In this document: piece by piece, positions 6,018 through 15,243 of the stretch
Layout of the letters: every line of letters starts with the position of its first letter
How positions within the stretch are numbered: the stretch's first letter is position 1
The notes under the pieces: model-generated
The model's database searches: none
What the model was told of the DNA's origin: nothing
The model's input: the letters and a program-made list of their open reading frames with translations, nothing else
Position numbers and translations under genes: made by a program
From: Candidatus Hodarchaeota archaeon
GTDB lineage: Archaea; Asgardarchaeota; Heimdallarchaeia; Hodarchaeales; Hodarchaeaceae
DNA: 30,758 nucleotides
Direction of reading: 5' to 3'
NCBI GenBank assembly: GCA_016840305.1
Contig: JAEOSP010000636.1
Coordinates: forward strand, 1 to 30,758

Positions 6018-7847
6018 TCACTCAACCGTAACAGTTTTTGCTAGATTCTTTGGTTTATCAGGATTAAAACCTCGTTGAACTGAGGCGTAGTATGCGATCA
6101 TTTGTAACGGAATTACATATGAAACAGGATTTATCAACGGTGAAACAGCTTTAGGTATTGTGAAATTATAATCAGATCTATCTACAATCTCTTGATTTTT
6201 TTCTGTTAGTGAAATGATATAGGCTCCCCGAGCTTTCATTTCTTCTGTATTATTGAGCATTTTTTTTGCGGTATAATCGTTTGGTGATATTATAAAAACA
6301 GGAAAATTTGATTCAACTATTGCTATAGGACCATGCTTACTTTCACCTGCTGGAAAAGCTTCTGCATGTATATAAGAAATTTCTTTGAGTTTTAAAGCTC
6401 CTTCTGCGGCAATAGGCAAGTTGGATCCTCTTGCGAGGAAATATGCATGATTTCGATTAGCAATTTTCTCTGCTAGTTGTTTTGCTTTTAACTCGTTTTG
6501 ATTTATGACAGTTCTTGCTACATTTGGCATATTTTCGACTAAATCGGTTACTTTAGTCTGAAATTCAGTTTTATTCAGAAGATTTAAAGAATATTCCAAT
6601 TCTAAAGTTAACCGGGCTAATAAGGCGACCTGAGTTGTATGTGTTTTTGTTGCAGCCACACCAATTTCTGGTCCTGCTTTTGTGTATAATGAAGTTTGGC
6701 TTAATCTAGGAATGGATGCATCAATCACGTTTGCAACTGATATTATTTTTCCTCCATCTTTTCTTGCATTTGCTACTCCCTTCATAACATCTAGCGTCTC
6801 CCCTGATTGGCTAATCGCAAGAATAACTGTATCTTCATCGACTAAATGCCCATAAGTATCATATTCTGAGGCGATTACTGGATATATCTGTGTATTCTTT
6901 AGTAAGCGTTGAAATTGGTAGTAGCCTGATAATCCAGCGTAATAGCTTGTACCACAAGCAAGGAAAAGTACTTTTTTTGCCTTAAGAATTTGAGCTGCTG
7001 CTTCTTCTATTGATCTTTGATCGATATTGAGAGTATTTTTTAGTGCGATAGGCTGTTCGTGTATCTCTTTTAGCATAAAATGAGGATATCCACTCTTTTG
7101 TGCACTTTCAGTTGTCCAAGAAACAATAAATGGCTTTGGTTGAACTCGAAATCCATTTTTTTCAATGTAAACGGCCTCAGGAGTTAAAGTAGCAATTTCA
7201 CCATCCTTTAATACAATAGCTTTCTTTGTGTATTCTAAAAAAGCCGGGATATCACTAGCGGCAAATTTTGTGTCTTCCTGTACCCCTATTACTAATGGAC
7301 TGTCTTTTCGAGTAAGAAATATTTTATCAGGTTCTGAAGTATGAATAAGAGTTATCGCGTATGTTCCCTCAATTCTCTTCAAGGCGTTCTTAAACGCATT
7401 TATCACCGCTCTTGGCTCTTCTTCCGTTTTCAACTCTTCCTCAATAAGATGAGCAAGCACTTCAGTATCAGTTTCTGATTTGAAGATATGTCCTTTTTCC
7501 TTCAGTTCCAATTTCAACGGAAGATAATTGTCAATAATTCCATTGTGTACAACCATTAAAGATCCAGTACAGTCTGAATGAGGATGAGCATTCTCATTAC
7601 TCGGTGGTCCGTGGGTGGCCCATCGTGTATGCCCAATTCCAGTTTGTCCCTCTAAATTTTCAATGGAATTTTGTTTCTTGAAGTTATCAATTGTTCCACT
7701 ACCCTTCAGTATTTGGATCTCTCCATTATTTATCATAGCAATGCCTACACTGTCATAACCTCGATATTCTAATCGTTTCAAGCCAGAGCTTATCATTTTC
7801 GAGACATTAATTTTTTTACGTGTAGTGATAGCAATGATTCCGCACAT
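6018..7847 (-). CDS. glmS: Glutamine-fructose-6-phosphate aminotransferase
   Basis: It makes glucosamine-6-phosphate from fructose-6-phosphate and glutamine, the first step to UDP-GlcNAc. The N-terminal glutaminase domain begins MCGIIA, and Cys2 becomes the N-terminal nucleophile after Met removal. GHTRWATHG lies downstream in this domain. Two SIS isomerase domains follow (CGTSYYAG, SQSGETLDV; later ARGSNLPIAAEGALKLKE), and the protein ends with the family-typical KTVTVE. At 609 residues it is full length. The frame is open 41 codons upstream, but the start must be the Met before Cys2, which has a GGTGG site about 12 bases upstream. It is divergent from the HTH regulator. Confidence 0.97.
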   Translation of the reverse strand: MCGIIAITTRKKINVSKMISSGLKRLEYRGYDSVGIAMINNGEIQILKGSGTIDNFKKQNSIENLEGQTGIGHTRWATHGPPSNENAHPHSDCTGSLMVVHNGIIDNYLPLKLELKEKGHIFKSETDTEVLAHLIEEELKTEEEPRAVINAFKNALKRIEGTYAITLIHTSEPDKIFLTRKDSPLVIGVQEDTKFAASDIPAFLEYTKKAIVLKDGEIATLTPEAVYIEKNGFRVQPKPFIVSWTTESAQKSGYPHFMLKEIHEQPIALKNTLNIDQRSIEEAAAQILKAKKVLFLACGTSYYAGLSGYYQFQRLLKNTQIYPVIASEYDTYGHLVDEDTVILAISQSGETLDVMKGVANARKDGGKIISVANVIDASIPRLSQTSLYTKAGPEIGVAATKTHTTQVALLARLTLELEYSLNLLNKTEFQTKVTDLVENMPNVARTVINQNELKAKQLAEKIANRNHAYFLARGSNLPIAAEGALKLKEISYIHAEAFPAGESKHGPIAIVESNFPVFIISPNDYTAKKMLNNTEEMKARGAYIISLTEKNQEIVDRSDYNFTIPKAVSPLINPVSYVIPLQMIAYYASVQRGFNPDKPKNLAKTVTVE

Positions 7848-8176
7848 AGATTGCACTTCCACCCTGAAATACTGATATTGGAGGGAATAAGAGAAATTCA
7901 GTGTAATAATCCTGATATTTTCAAAATATAAATGTATTATCTTAAGCTTTACTTGAAGTAGATTATTCATTCATAGTCTTTAATAGAATTGTTTAGTCCA
8001 TTATGAGCAAATTAATCCTTGTTCTTCTGAAGGTAAGTTCATCATCTTTTATGGGTATCCTCGAGCAATAAAAGAAGAAAAAAATTTAACTATTCTAGAT
8101 AGAACTGAGTCAGTTTTTATAGGAATTGATAATAGTGGTAAAATTAGATTCAAATCCCCATTCTGGAGCTGAATAT
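7848..8176. other. Divergent intergenic region glmS / HTH gene
   Basis: An AT-rich spacer of about 330 bases that should hold promoters for both directions. I see no RNA gene and no clear inverted repeat operator. The HTH gene frame is open from TTG 8126. Confidence 0.4.
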
Positions 8177-9082
8177 ATGCGTTCTTCTCTCTATTTTATT
8201 GACAATACCCAAGCATTGGTTCTTGCACATGATTTACGCTGGAAAATAATGCAAATGCTAATTAAGAAACAGCCAATATATGCAAAGCAACTTGCAGAGG
8301 AACTAAAATTATCAGAATCGAAGATCCACTATCATTTAACCCAATTACGAGAAGCAGGATTAATAGAGTTAGAAGGAATTCGTTCTATAAAGCAGGGTCA
8401 TGCAAAATTGCTTAAACCTGTTGCTTCACAATTTATACTCTCTTTGCTGGAAAAACCCCTTTCTATGAAAGAAACTTTTTTTTCAAGGTTTATTTCCCCT
8501 TATTTCTATAAACAGAACGCTTTTAATGCATATATCATTGTTGGAAGTTCGATACCACATGGTAAATATGATGCAACCTCTCGTGATGGTCATTTAGCAG
8601 GAGAGCTATGTTGGTATCTGGGTTCAAACGCTTTCACAGGAACAGCTAGAAATATTTCAAATTTGGTGCTGACAGATTTGGAATATCTATTATTAAAGAA
8701 AAATTTTGCTAATAATAAAAATTTGATACTCATAGGCGGACATATTACTAATGAAATAACAGCCTTATACAATGAGAAGTTAAAAGAAAAATTTAATGTT
8801 TTTTTTAGTGAAAACAAAATAGTAGCAGATGGAAAGAGCTTCAAGGATCCTGAAGATGGACTAATAGCACTTTTCAGAAATCCTAGATATCAAAAATCCT
8901 GGATATTAGTACTAGCAGGTGTTGGAAGTCTAGGTACACGAGCTACAATTTTTTCAATAATTAATGAATGTCCAGAAGTACTTAAGAACGAAAATGAATT
9001 TGTCACTATCTTGAAGGGTGAGTTTAGTAAAAAAAATCAAATATCTGGAGTAATAGGTCTACTGACAAAAGGTTTAAAGTAA
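8177..9082 (+). CDS. ArsR-type winged-helix regulator with C-terminal sensor-like domain
   Basis: It carries an N-terminal winged HTH (LRWKIMQMLI, KQLAEELKLSESKIHYHLTQ, LREAGLIELEG), as in ArsR/MarR-type DNA-binding proteins. About 190 further residues follow without a DNA-binding signature. Segments ILIGGHITNEI and WILVLAGVGSLGTRATIFSI resemble a domain I associate with archaeal envelope/S-layer-type proteins. No membrane segment is seen, so it may be a ligand or assembly domain. ATG 8177 is preceded by GGAG with 8-base spacing; GTG 8135 or TTG 8126 are possible. Its neighbours, glmS and acdB, do not reveal the target. Confidence 0.7.
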   Translation: MRSSLYFIDNTQALVLAHDLRWKIMQMLIKKQPIYAKQLAEELKLSESKIHYHLTQLREAGLIELEGIRSIKQGHAKLLKPVASQFILSLLEKPLSMKETFFSRFISPYFYKQNAFNAYIIVGSSIPHGKYDATSRDGHLAGELCWYLGSNAFTGTARNISNLVLTDLEYLLLKKNFANNKNLILIGGHITNEITALYNEKLKEKFNVFFSENKIVADGKSFKDPEDGLIALFRNPRYQKSWILVLAGVGSLGTRATIFSIINECPEVLKNENEFVTILKGEFSKKNQISGVIGLLTKGLK

Positions 9083-9193
9083 CCTTCTTCACAATCTTTT
9101 TTAATTACGATTCCAATTATCTCTCGAAAATTCAAACCTAGGAATGAATCATTGTACAGAGAATTATTAAAACAACAAAAAGAAGGATCAAGT

Positions 9194-9895
9194 ATGTCTG
9201 ATACTCAACAAATTCTTACCAAAGCTATTCAGCAAAAAAGAAAGGTGCTTACTGTTCAAGAGGCAAAGGGAATATTGGAAAATGAAGGATTTCCAATAAA
9301 TCCAACTGGATTTGGACAAACACTTGAGGAGATTACATCAGAAGCAGAGAAAATTGGTTTTCCAATTGTATTAAAGGTAAGTTCTGAGGACATTATTCAT
9401 AAATCTGATGTTGGAGGGGTAATTACAGGAATTCGTAGTAAAATTGATCTCCAAGAACAATATGAATTCATGAAAAAGAAAATATCAGACACATATCCTG
9501 ATGCGAAAATTGAGGGCTATATTGTTGAAAAAATGGAATCTGGAATCGAACTTCTTATTGGATCAACACACGATCCGATGTTCGGTCCAATTCTTGCTTT
9601 TGGTTTAGGGGGTATATATGTCGAAATATTGAAGGATGTGGTATTTCGATTGATACCTATTGAACATGAAGATGCTACGGAAATGATATCCGAAATTAAG
9701 GCAGCTAAAATATTGGATGGGATTCGTGGCCAACAGCCTGTTGATAAAAAATCTTTAGTGGATTTACTGTTGAAAACGTCAGATTTTATAAACAGATATC
9801 CCGAGATAGAGGAACTTGACCTTAATCCAATATTTGCTACTGATAAAGGTATATCTGTCGTCGACGCTCGTATTATTCTGAAAGCTCCTGAGTAG
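9194..9895 (+). CDS. acdB: ADP-forming acyl-CoA synthetase (acetyl-CoA synthetase), beta subunit
   Basis: This is the ATP-grasp subunit of the enzyme that converts acyl-CoA, ADP and phosphate to acid, CoA and ATP in archaeal fermentation. Segments IVLKVSSEDIIHKSDVGGVI, GIELLIGSTHDPMFGPILAF and ELDLNPIFATDKGISVVDAR are the conserved blocks. About 233 residues fits the separate beta subunit. I chose ATG 9194 because GAAGGATC lies just upstream; an in-frame TTG at 9152 would add 14 poorly conserved residues. The alpha subunit is not in this window. Its 3' end overlaps the convergent next gene by 23 bases. Confidence 0.92.
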   Translation: MSDTQQILTKAIQQKRKVLTVQEAKGILENEGFPINPTGFGQTLEEITSEAEKIGFPIVLKVSSEDIIHKSDVGGVITGIRSKIDLQEQYEFMKKKISDTYPDAKIEGYIVEKMESGIELLIGSTHDPMFGPILAFGLGGIYVEILKDVVFRLIPIEHEDATEMISEIKAAKILDGIRGQQPVDKKSLVDLLLKTSDFINRYPEIEELDLNPIFATDKGISVVDARIILKAPE

Positions 9896-10304
9896 GAAAA
9901 GTCTTCATCAAGAATATTATACATAAAATCGTCATTATATCACCGATAACTGATATAATCAGTGTTTGTAATGAAAATATAACATAATCTGTGTTAGTAA
10001 GAACTATCTGAATCAAAATCACGAAAATAATTGCAATCCCTCCAAGAATAACCAATATTCGAAAAATTATTTCTAACTGTCGAAATTCTATTATTTTAAA
10101 ATTATACTGGATTAATATTGAAGAAATTACTGACAAAATAGCCCCTAAAAGCATGGGTGTTCCCATTATAATCCACATATCTTTACCTAAGATAGATAAA
10201 CCAAATAATAAGATTAAGACCTGACTGAAGATAAAGATTGAAGGGATTAAAATTAGTTCTATTTTTTGAAAAGTAGTGACATAAGTCAATAAAGTACCAT
10301 CCAC
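9873..10304 (-). CDS. Four-helix membrane protein, unknown function
   Basis: I do not recognise this 143-residue protein. It is highly hydrophobic, with four predicted membrane segments (about residues 17-37, 45-67, 82-105 and 112-135) and a short polar tail. No catalytic motif is seen. It overlaps the end of acdB tail to tail. The start has only a weak GTGG site upstream. Confidence 0.55.
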   Translation of the reverse strand: MDGTLLTYVTTFQKIELILIPSIFIFSQVLILLFGLSILGKDMWIIMGTPMLLGAILSVISSILIQYNFKIIEFRQLEIIFRILVILGGIAIIFVILIQIVLTNTDYVIFSLQTLIISVIGDIMTILCIIFLMKTFPTQELSE

Positions 10305-10392
10305 AAACTCATTTTCTCATAATTTTCATTAATTCAAATTTCTTATGAATACAATATTTATTATCTTCAAATAAAAATACATTTATGGATTA

Positions 10393-10761
10393 GTGATGTC
10401 AAATAAGTCGTCATTTTCGATTGCTTCCATTCAAGAAGAGCTCCAATTAAAAGCTTTGATACATTTCAGTGAAAATAAGGTAGCTATTAACCATATTGGA
10501 GATGAAAATTTCATAAAAGCTCTTTTAGAGTCTAATGCACTAGTAGTTCTGGAATCAGATATAGCAATGCCAATTAGACTATCTAATGATGAAATTTATG
10601 AAATGGTACTGAAGAACAACAGAGGAATAGTTGCAAAAGAAGGAAGAGCTAATCGATATTTAGTCGTTCTTCGATTAGATACTAATGATACTTTAGCTGC
10701 AATAGGAGACGACTTAGATCCTGGTATGGTACTTTTTGAACTACTCCAGTATCAAAGATAA
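10393..10761 (+). CDS. Small cytoplasmic protein, unknown function
   Basis: About 122 residues, acidic and soluble, with no membrane segment and no zinc motif. Helical N-terminal half, then a likely beta-rich part (NRYLVVLRLDTNDTLAAIG). I cannot assign a family. The start is GTG 10393 or the adjacent ATG 10396. It is divergent from the four-helix membrane protein, sharing an AT-rich 88-base spacer. Confidence 0.6.
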   Translation: MMSNKSSFSIASIQEELQLKALIHFSENKVAINHIGDENFIKALLESNALVVLESDIAMPIRLSNDEIYEMVLKNNRGIVAKEGRANRYLVVLRLDTNDTLAAIGDDLDPGMVLFELLQYQR

Positions 10762-11208
10762 TTAACCGAGTAATATAAGATCGTATACAAAAAAACAAAT
10801 CTAAGTGAATTTTCATGGAAAAATCCTCCTCCCAACCGTATTAAGACTCTACCATCATGACTAAATTTGTCGGACAAAAAAAATTGCTTTTTAGAGTCAC
10901 GACGGGATGAGTCACGCATCCCCTATCCAGCAGGACAGAACAAGTAAAACTGAACCGACCTTTAGAACTACTTGAAACAGTTTTTCACCTGATATCGCCA
11001 ATACCAATACCTCTCACTTCTTAGGGGTCTTTTTTCTCTTGCTTTTGACGGGTAACTCGTCTAACGTAGTTACAAGTGAATCAGACCCATGCAATGTGGA
11101 AATATTTTTCTCATCACCTTGCTTTGAGATGAATAGCAAGGGAGACTATTTAAGGTTATAACAGAGAGAGGTCGGTGAATACGAGATAAGACCCTTTGTT
11201 GGACAAAA
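10762..11208. other. Intergenic region holding a tnpB element end
   Basis: A gene-poor stretch. Its left part (10894 to about 10980) is the inverted relic of a tnpB-type element end. On the minus strand, 11021 to about 11140 keeps a short open frame of about 45 codons with a Lys/Arg-rich tail that may be further transposase debris; I cannot assign it. Confidence 0.5.
10894..10931 (-). repeat. tnpB element right end, copy B (hairpin)
   Basis: Inverted copy of 4787-4824, identical at 37 of 38 positions. The hairpin arms are GGGATG (10904-10909) and CATCCC (10917-10922). In minus orientation the upstream bases still encode a tail similar to the 4395-4835 relic (LDRGCVTHPVVT). Only the 3' end of the element is recognisable. 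Confidence 0.8.
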
Positions 11209-12189
11209 ATGATCATGGATCGATTTCACACAATACTTGTACTGTTTCGTCCTCATCAATACTACAAAAATCTTTTAGTTTTTTTTGGGCTATTCTTTTC
11301 TCAAAATTTATTTCGATTGGATCTATGGATCCCCATTATTCTTGCATTTGTTTCCCTTTGCTTAGTTTCTTCTCTAAATTACATTCTCAATGATTTTCGT
11401 GATCGGGAGAAGGACAAATTTCATCCAGAAAAATCTCACAGGCCTTTTCCATCTGGTAAGATATCTACATCATTCGCAGCTGTACTCATGCTGGTTCTAA
11501 TTATGGTTGTAGTGTTCATTATAATTATCATTCCTACTTCATCTGAAGGGATGGATCCACAAGAAGCAATTGTAACAATTCCCTCCAAAACCGCTTTTAT
11601 CTTAGTGTTAATTGGTCTATTTGTAACCAGTCAGCTTTACTCTTTATTAGTAAAACAAATAGTGTTTGCAGACATTGTTACTATCTCGGTTAACTATGTT
11701 TGGAGAGCAATTGCAGGAGCTGTTCTTATATCCGTATCAGTTTCTCCTTGGTTGATAATATTGTGTTTTGTTACCGCAATGATGCTATCACTTGCAAAAA
11801 GAAAGGGAGATTTGTCCATATTAGGAACAGATGCAGCAAAACACAAAAAAGTATTCGAGTCTTATACGATTGAACTTCTGGATCAAAGCCTTGCCACGAT
11901 TACAGCCATTGAAATCCTCGCTATTTTTATTTATCTAATTGAGAAACACCCAAAAGAAACAGTGTTTATTGTAGTTGCGCTTCCTGTTATTACGTTCAGT
12001 GTTTTTAGATTTCTTTATTTAGTATCTATGAATAGTATAGAAGGTAGAAAAGCAGAAAAACTTTTTTTTGATAAACAAATCTTAATAGCAGGTGCCTTGA
12101 TTGTTTTCTTATTTTTTATAGCAATTTATTTCCCAAATTTACTTGATAATTTTATCGGTATTCCTGATCCCACCCAAGTACATTGGTAA
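11209..12189 (+). CDS. UbiA-family polyprenyl transferase, DPPR-synthase-like
   Basis: This is an integral membrane prenyltransferase of about 326 residues with eight or nine hydrophobic segments. The first Asp-rich motif is NDFRDREKDKFHPEKSHRP (about residues 62-80). The second region, SLAKRKGDLSILGTDAAKHK followed by ELLDQ, resembles decaprenyl-phosphate phosphoribosyltransferase more than the menaquinone or archaeol (DGGGP) synthases. It may therefore move a phosphoribosyl group onto a polyprenyl phosphate for glycan synthesis. The substrate is inferred only from motif resemblance. An ATG at 11215 is an alternative start. Confidence 0.85.
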   Translation: MIMDRFHTILVLFRPHQYYKNLLVFFGLFFSQNLFRLDLWIPIILAFVSLCLVSSLNYILNDFRDREKDKFHPEKSHRPFPSGKISTSFAAVLMLVLIMVVVFIIIIIPTSSEGMDPQEAIVTIPSKTAFILVLIGLFVTSQLYSLLVKQIVFADIVTISVNYVWRAIAGAVLISVSVSPWLIILCFVTAMMLSLAKRKGDLSILGTDAAKHKKVFESYTIELLDQSLATITAIEILAIFIYLIEKHPKETVFIVVALPVITFSVFRFLYLVSMNSIEGRKAEKLFFDKQILIAGALIVFLFFIAIYFPNLLDNFIGIPDPTQVHW

Positions 12190-12291
12190 AACTGTTTGTA
12201 GAAATGAATATTTCAAGGTAATGGGAATTTTAAGGATAAAGTTAGTGTATAAAAGAAAAATGGGTGAAAATAATCTCATTATAGAGAGTAA

Positions 12292-12591
12292 TCAATCGTC
12301 TTTATCATCATCAAGATCTTCATCATCAAGATTAAGATCATCTAAGTCGATAGGTTCTGGGGGAGGAGTAGTAGCCATAGTAATACCAATCCACGCGATA
12401 ATAAATCCGATCATCAAGGTAGCCAAGTAAACAGGCCATAAAATAGCGTCAAAGGGTGTCATAAGAAGGTTAGTAAAACCCGCGACTATTTCAGGGAAGA
12501 AATGCTGTACGGGCAAAGATAGAGTGTAGAAAATTAGTAATATTATAGTAATGAAAAAAATTCCGTATCCATATAATTTGTCTTTAGCCAT
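12292..12591 (-). CDS. Small membrane protein with acidic tail
   Basis: This protein of 99 residues has two hydrophobic segments (about 9-29 and 50-72) joined by a short loop. A Pro-rich linker (TTPPPEP) follows, then a strongly acidic C-terminal tail (LDDLNLDDEDLDDDKDD). I do not recognise a family. The acidic tail may be a docking or metal-binding peptide, but this is speculation. It is convergent with the UbiA gene and lies just downstream of the transglutaminase-like gene on the same strand, so the two may share a transcript. Confidence 0.65.
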   Translation of the reverse strand: MAKDKLYGYGIFFITIILLIFYTLSLPVQHFFPEIVAGFTNLLMTPFDAILWPVYLATLMIGFIIAWIGITMATTPPPEPIDLDDLNLDDEDLDDDKDD

Positions 12592-12789
12592 GATTATTCA
12601 TACTCGATTAATGTTCCTAGATAATTCCATGTATTATTATTTTATGTAAAGAAATGGGACAATATCTATAAAACAAGTTAAAATTGCCTTATATTTATAT
12701 GTATTGATGTTCTGATAGGTAACTTCGTCTGTGTTCAACACATCATTAGCAAAAATTAATCCTAATCTTAACAAGTAAATATGGAATAA

Positions 12790-15108
12790 TCAGAAAGTTA
12801 TGATATAAGTGAGCGATATTGATGCTCTTCTTATTTCTCCTGATGTTCCAAGCCGTACAACGGCATAAAAATTTACTGTTCGGATACCAAAGTATGCAAT
12901 ATCAATATCAAAGGATATTGTTGCTACTCCTCTAGAATTTGTCATAGTAGAATCGATATAAGTCCCGTTCTGTTCAATATACCCCAATGTTGTATTTTCA
13001 TCCAAAGTTCCAACATAGAAGCTTATATTAGTATCTTGATAAGGCAACCAAGTAGCTGCTGAAGGTATTGCAATTAATCGTGTCGAGAGGTTCACATGAT
13101 TTCCATGATGTAAAGTATAGGGAGAAGGGGTTAATCCACTGTAGTTGATTGTAGCACGTTCAAAAATCCAATCGCTTGGCTGAAGAGCATGTTCGATGTA
13201 TGCTAGAGCCAAACCTTTTCCTTCTAAATCATAATCAGGACGAATAAAACTCGTTTGTTGAGCACTAGAAGATGGAATGATATCTGAAGGCAATTCAAAA
13301 CCATATTGATCAGCTAAGTAGCTTAAAAGGGGATCAAAACTCATCCATTCAACGTACTCATCCCCAGGAAGTATTGGGTTCGGATCAATCGGGACAAGAA
13401 CTTCAGCCCAAGCGTGTAAAAATCGTGAAGAAATCATTCGTTTTGGTGCAAATTCAATCGAATCATTACCAGCAATATAACCGATAACAACTCTAGTAGG
13501 TATCTTTTGAAGGCGATTTATTAATGCATATGTTGAAGCAAAGTGTAATGAAACTCCTTTTCCTCTTGTCATAAACCATTCATTATAATCTTCATTTTCG
13601 GCTGGACGTTCCATCTCCACTCCTGGTGCAAGTTGATTACTAATCCACATTTCATTATCAAAAGTAAAATTCTCAAACTTTAGCATATTGGCATATGCTT
13701 GACCAAATACTGTTTGAAAAGAATCGTTCCAGAGAGTTGCATTACCAGCAACATTAGGTGCCCAATTTTCGTAATCCGTATATGGATCAGGAACCACCGT
13801 GGGTATTTGCAAATATAATGTTTTCAAATCTGACCATGTATTGGCAGAGAGAATTCCTTCATATACACTATCATCTCTTGTTAATGAGAAAGCAGCAGCT
13901 GTTTGAATATCAGGAGCTTTGTAATCCATCTTGTATTCAAAAACCCCTGCTTCTGTTGATGTTTCAGCTGTTTGGATATCAGCATAAATTCCATTAAGAC
14001 CGATAGTTCCAATAGTAGTTGGAAAAACTTCCTTTGCTTGAGTTGTTACAGGGATTAACGGAAATTCTTTCCCACTAGAATATAAATTAAACGAGTTGGA
14101 GCTGATATATGAACCATCCCTACCATTCCAAGTGGTAGGTAACATATTAATAAAATTAGGATGAACACTTACATCAGAAGTAGTACTATTATAATTTAAA
14201 GGCATTTCAACAGTATAGCTGGCTGTTTGTTCACTACTGGGAATTATATGGGAATATGTGCTATTAGGTGTTGAAGGTACTGCTGATAGTATAATTTTCG
14301 ATTGATCACTTGGATTCCAATCAGTTGAATAAGGGGGTTTATTCGTATATTCATAAGTCGCAAGATTGGATAAACGCCAGTATGTAGGCGGATCTTGACC
14401 ATCTGTTGCCTCTGGGTGAGTATTAGTTACATTGAAAAGTGGTGTGTCAGGTGCACTTAATCCAGCAGTGAATTGATCAAGTAAATTTTCTAAGAGGTAA
14501 GTTGCATCCCAGGTTGGTGAATTGAACATCGACCAATCTATATCTTTATCGGTATAAGGATCAAAATTCTGGCGTTGCCTAGGAGTTCCTAACCCAGCAA
14601 TTTCTGTAATATATGTCCCTAAGAATAGGAGTAATACCAAAATAGTTGGTAACAGATTAAGTGCGTGGCGGCTGATATCTTTTTTAGCATATTCCTCAAT
14701 TCTTGAACGAAGAAATTTAGTCAATCCAAGCATAACGATAATCCCAATGTTGGCATACAAGAGAAGTGAGAAATCTCCAGAGGATGCTCCATCAACACTA
14801 CGTACATATACCTGAGTACCAATATAAAGAGCAAATGTTTTAAATACCTCTGAAACTAATGCAAACCCATAAGGCCCTTTCAGTTTTCGAGAACGTCCTA
14901 GAAGAAACCATTCTACTACTGAAAGTAAACTAAAAAAACCAAATATTGGAACAGCGGTTTGATAAAATCCTAATTCTGATGTACTTGCGCCAGCCACTTT
15001 TGGAAGAAACGATAGGGCGATTAATCCTGATGTTAAGGCACTAAGGAGTAATAAATATCGGATTGCTGATGGGGCGGGATCTTTACCAAAGGATTTACTA
15101 GAACTCAT
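12790..15108 (-). CDS. Membrane-anchored transglutaminase-like protein with Ser at the nucleophile position
   Basis: A 772-residue protein. The N-terminal third has about five membrane segments (roughly residues 15-35, 48-68, 80-100, 112-132 and 150-170). A long, Asn/Thr/Ser-rich extracellular part with many N-glycosylation-type sequons follows. Then comes a transglutaminase/protease core (about 505-600): RGKGVSLHFAS, RVVIGYIAG, LHAWAEV and MSFDPLL. His565 and Asp592 are present, but the usual Cys is Ser520. A C-terminal beta-rich domain of about 130 residues closes the protein. The layout resembles TgpA-type membrane transglutaminase-like proteins. The Cys-to-Ser change argues for a non-catalytic or altered role. 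GGTG lies six bases before the ATG. Confidence 0.85.
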   Translation of the reverse strand: MSSSKSFGKDPAPSAIRYLLLLSALTSGLIALSFLPKVAGASTSELGFYQTAVPIFGFFSLLSVVEWFLLGRSRKLKGPYGFALVSEVFKTFALYIGTQVYVRSVDGASSGDFSLLLYANIGIIVMLGLTKFLRSRIEEYAKKDISRHALNLLPTILVLLLFLGTYITEIAGLGTPRQRQNFDPYTDKDIDWSMFNSPTWDATYLLENLLDQFTAGLSAPDTPLFNVTNTHPEATDGQDPPTYWRLSNLATYEYTNKPPYSTDWNPSDQSKIILSAVPSTPNSTYSHIIPSSEQTASYTVEMPLNYNSTTSDVSVHPNFINMLPTTWNGRDGSYISSNSFNLYSSGKEFPLIPVTTQAKEVFPTTIGTIGLNGIYADIQTAETSTEAGVFEYKMDYKAPDIQTAAAFSLTRDDSVYEGILSANTWSDLKTLYLQIPTVVPDPYTDYENWAPNVAGNATLWNDSFQTVFGQAYANMLKFENFTFDNEMWISNQLAPGVEMERPAENEDYNEWFMTRGKGVSLHFASTYALINRLQKIPTRVVIGYIAGNDSIEFAPKRMISSRFLHAWAEVLVPIDPNPILPGDEYVEWMSFDPLLSYLADQYGFELPSDIIPSSSAQQTSFIRPDYDLEGKGLALAYIEHALQPSDWIFERATINYSGLTPSPYTLHHGNHVNLSTRLIAIPSAATWLPYQDTNISFYVGTLDENTTLGYIEQNGTYIDSTMTNSRGVATISFDIDIAYFGIRTVNFYAVVRLGTSGEIRRASISLTYIITF

Positions 15109-15243
15109 TTATTGCACCGAGAAAGTAACATGAAATCATAGCTACTTATTCAAATATAGCTGAATGTTATAAATAACATGCAGTATTTTAGGTTTTTAAA
15201 ATTGCTGAAAATATAGTCAATTTTATTCACAAGAGGTCATAAA

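Noticed and set aside
6018..7970. N-terminal extension of GlmS by 41 codons
   Set aside because: The catalytic Cys must follow the initiator Met, so the start is at 7847.
8136..8162. GATTCAAATCCCC, resembling a tRNA T arm
   Set aside because: The flanking five bases do not pair and no acceptor stem is found, even allowing introns.
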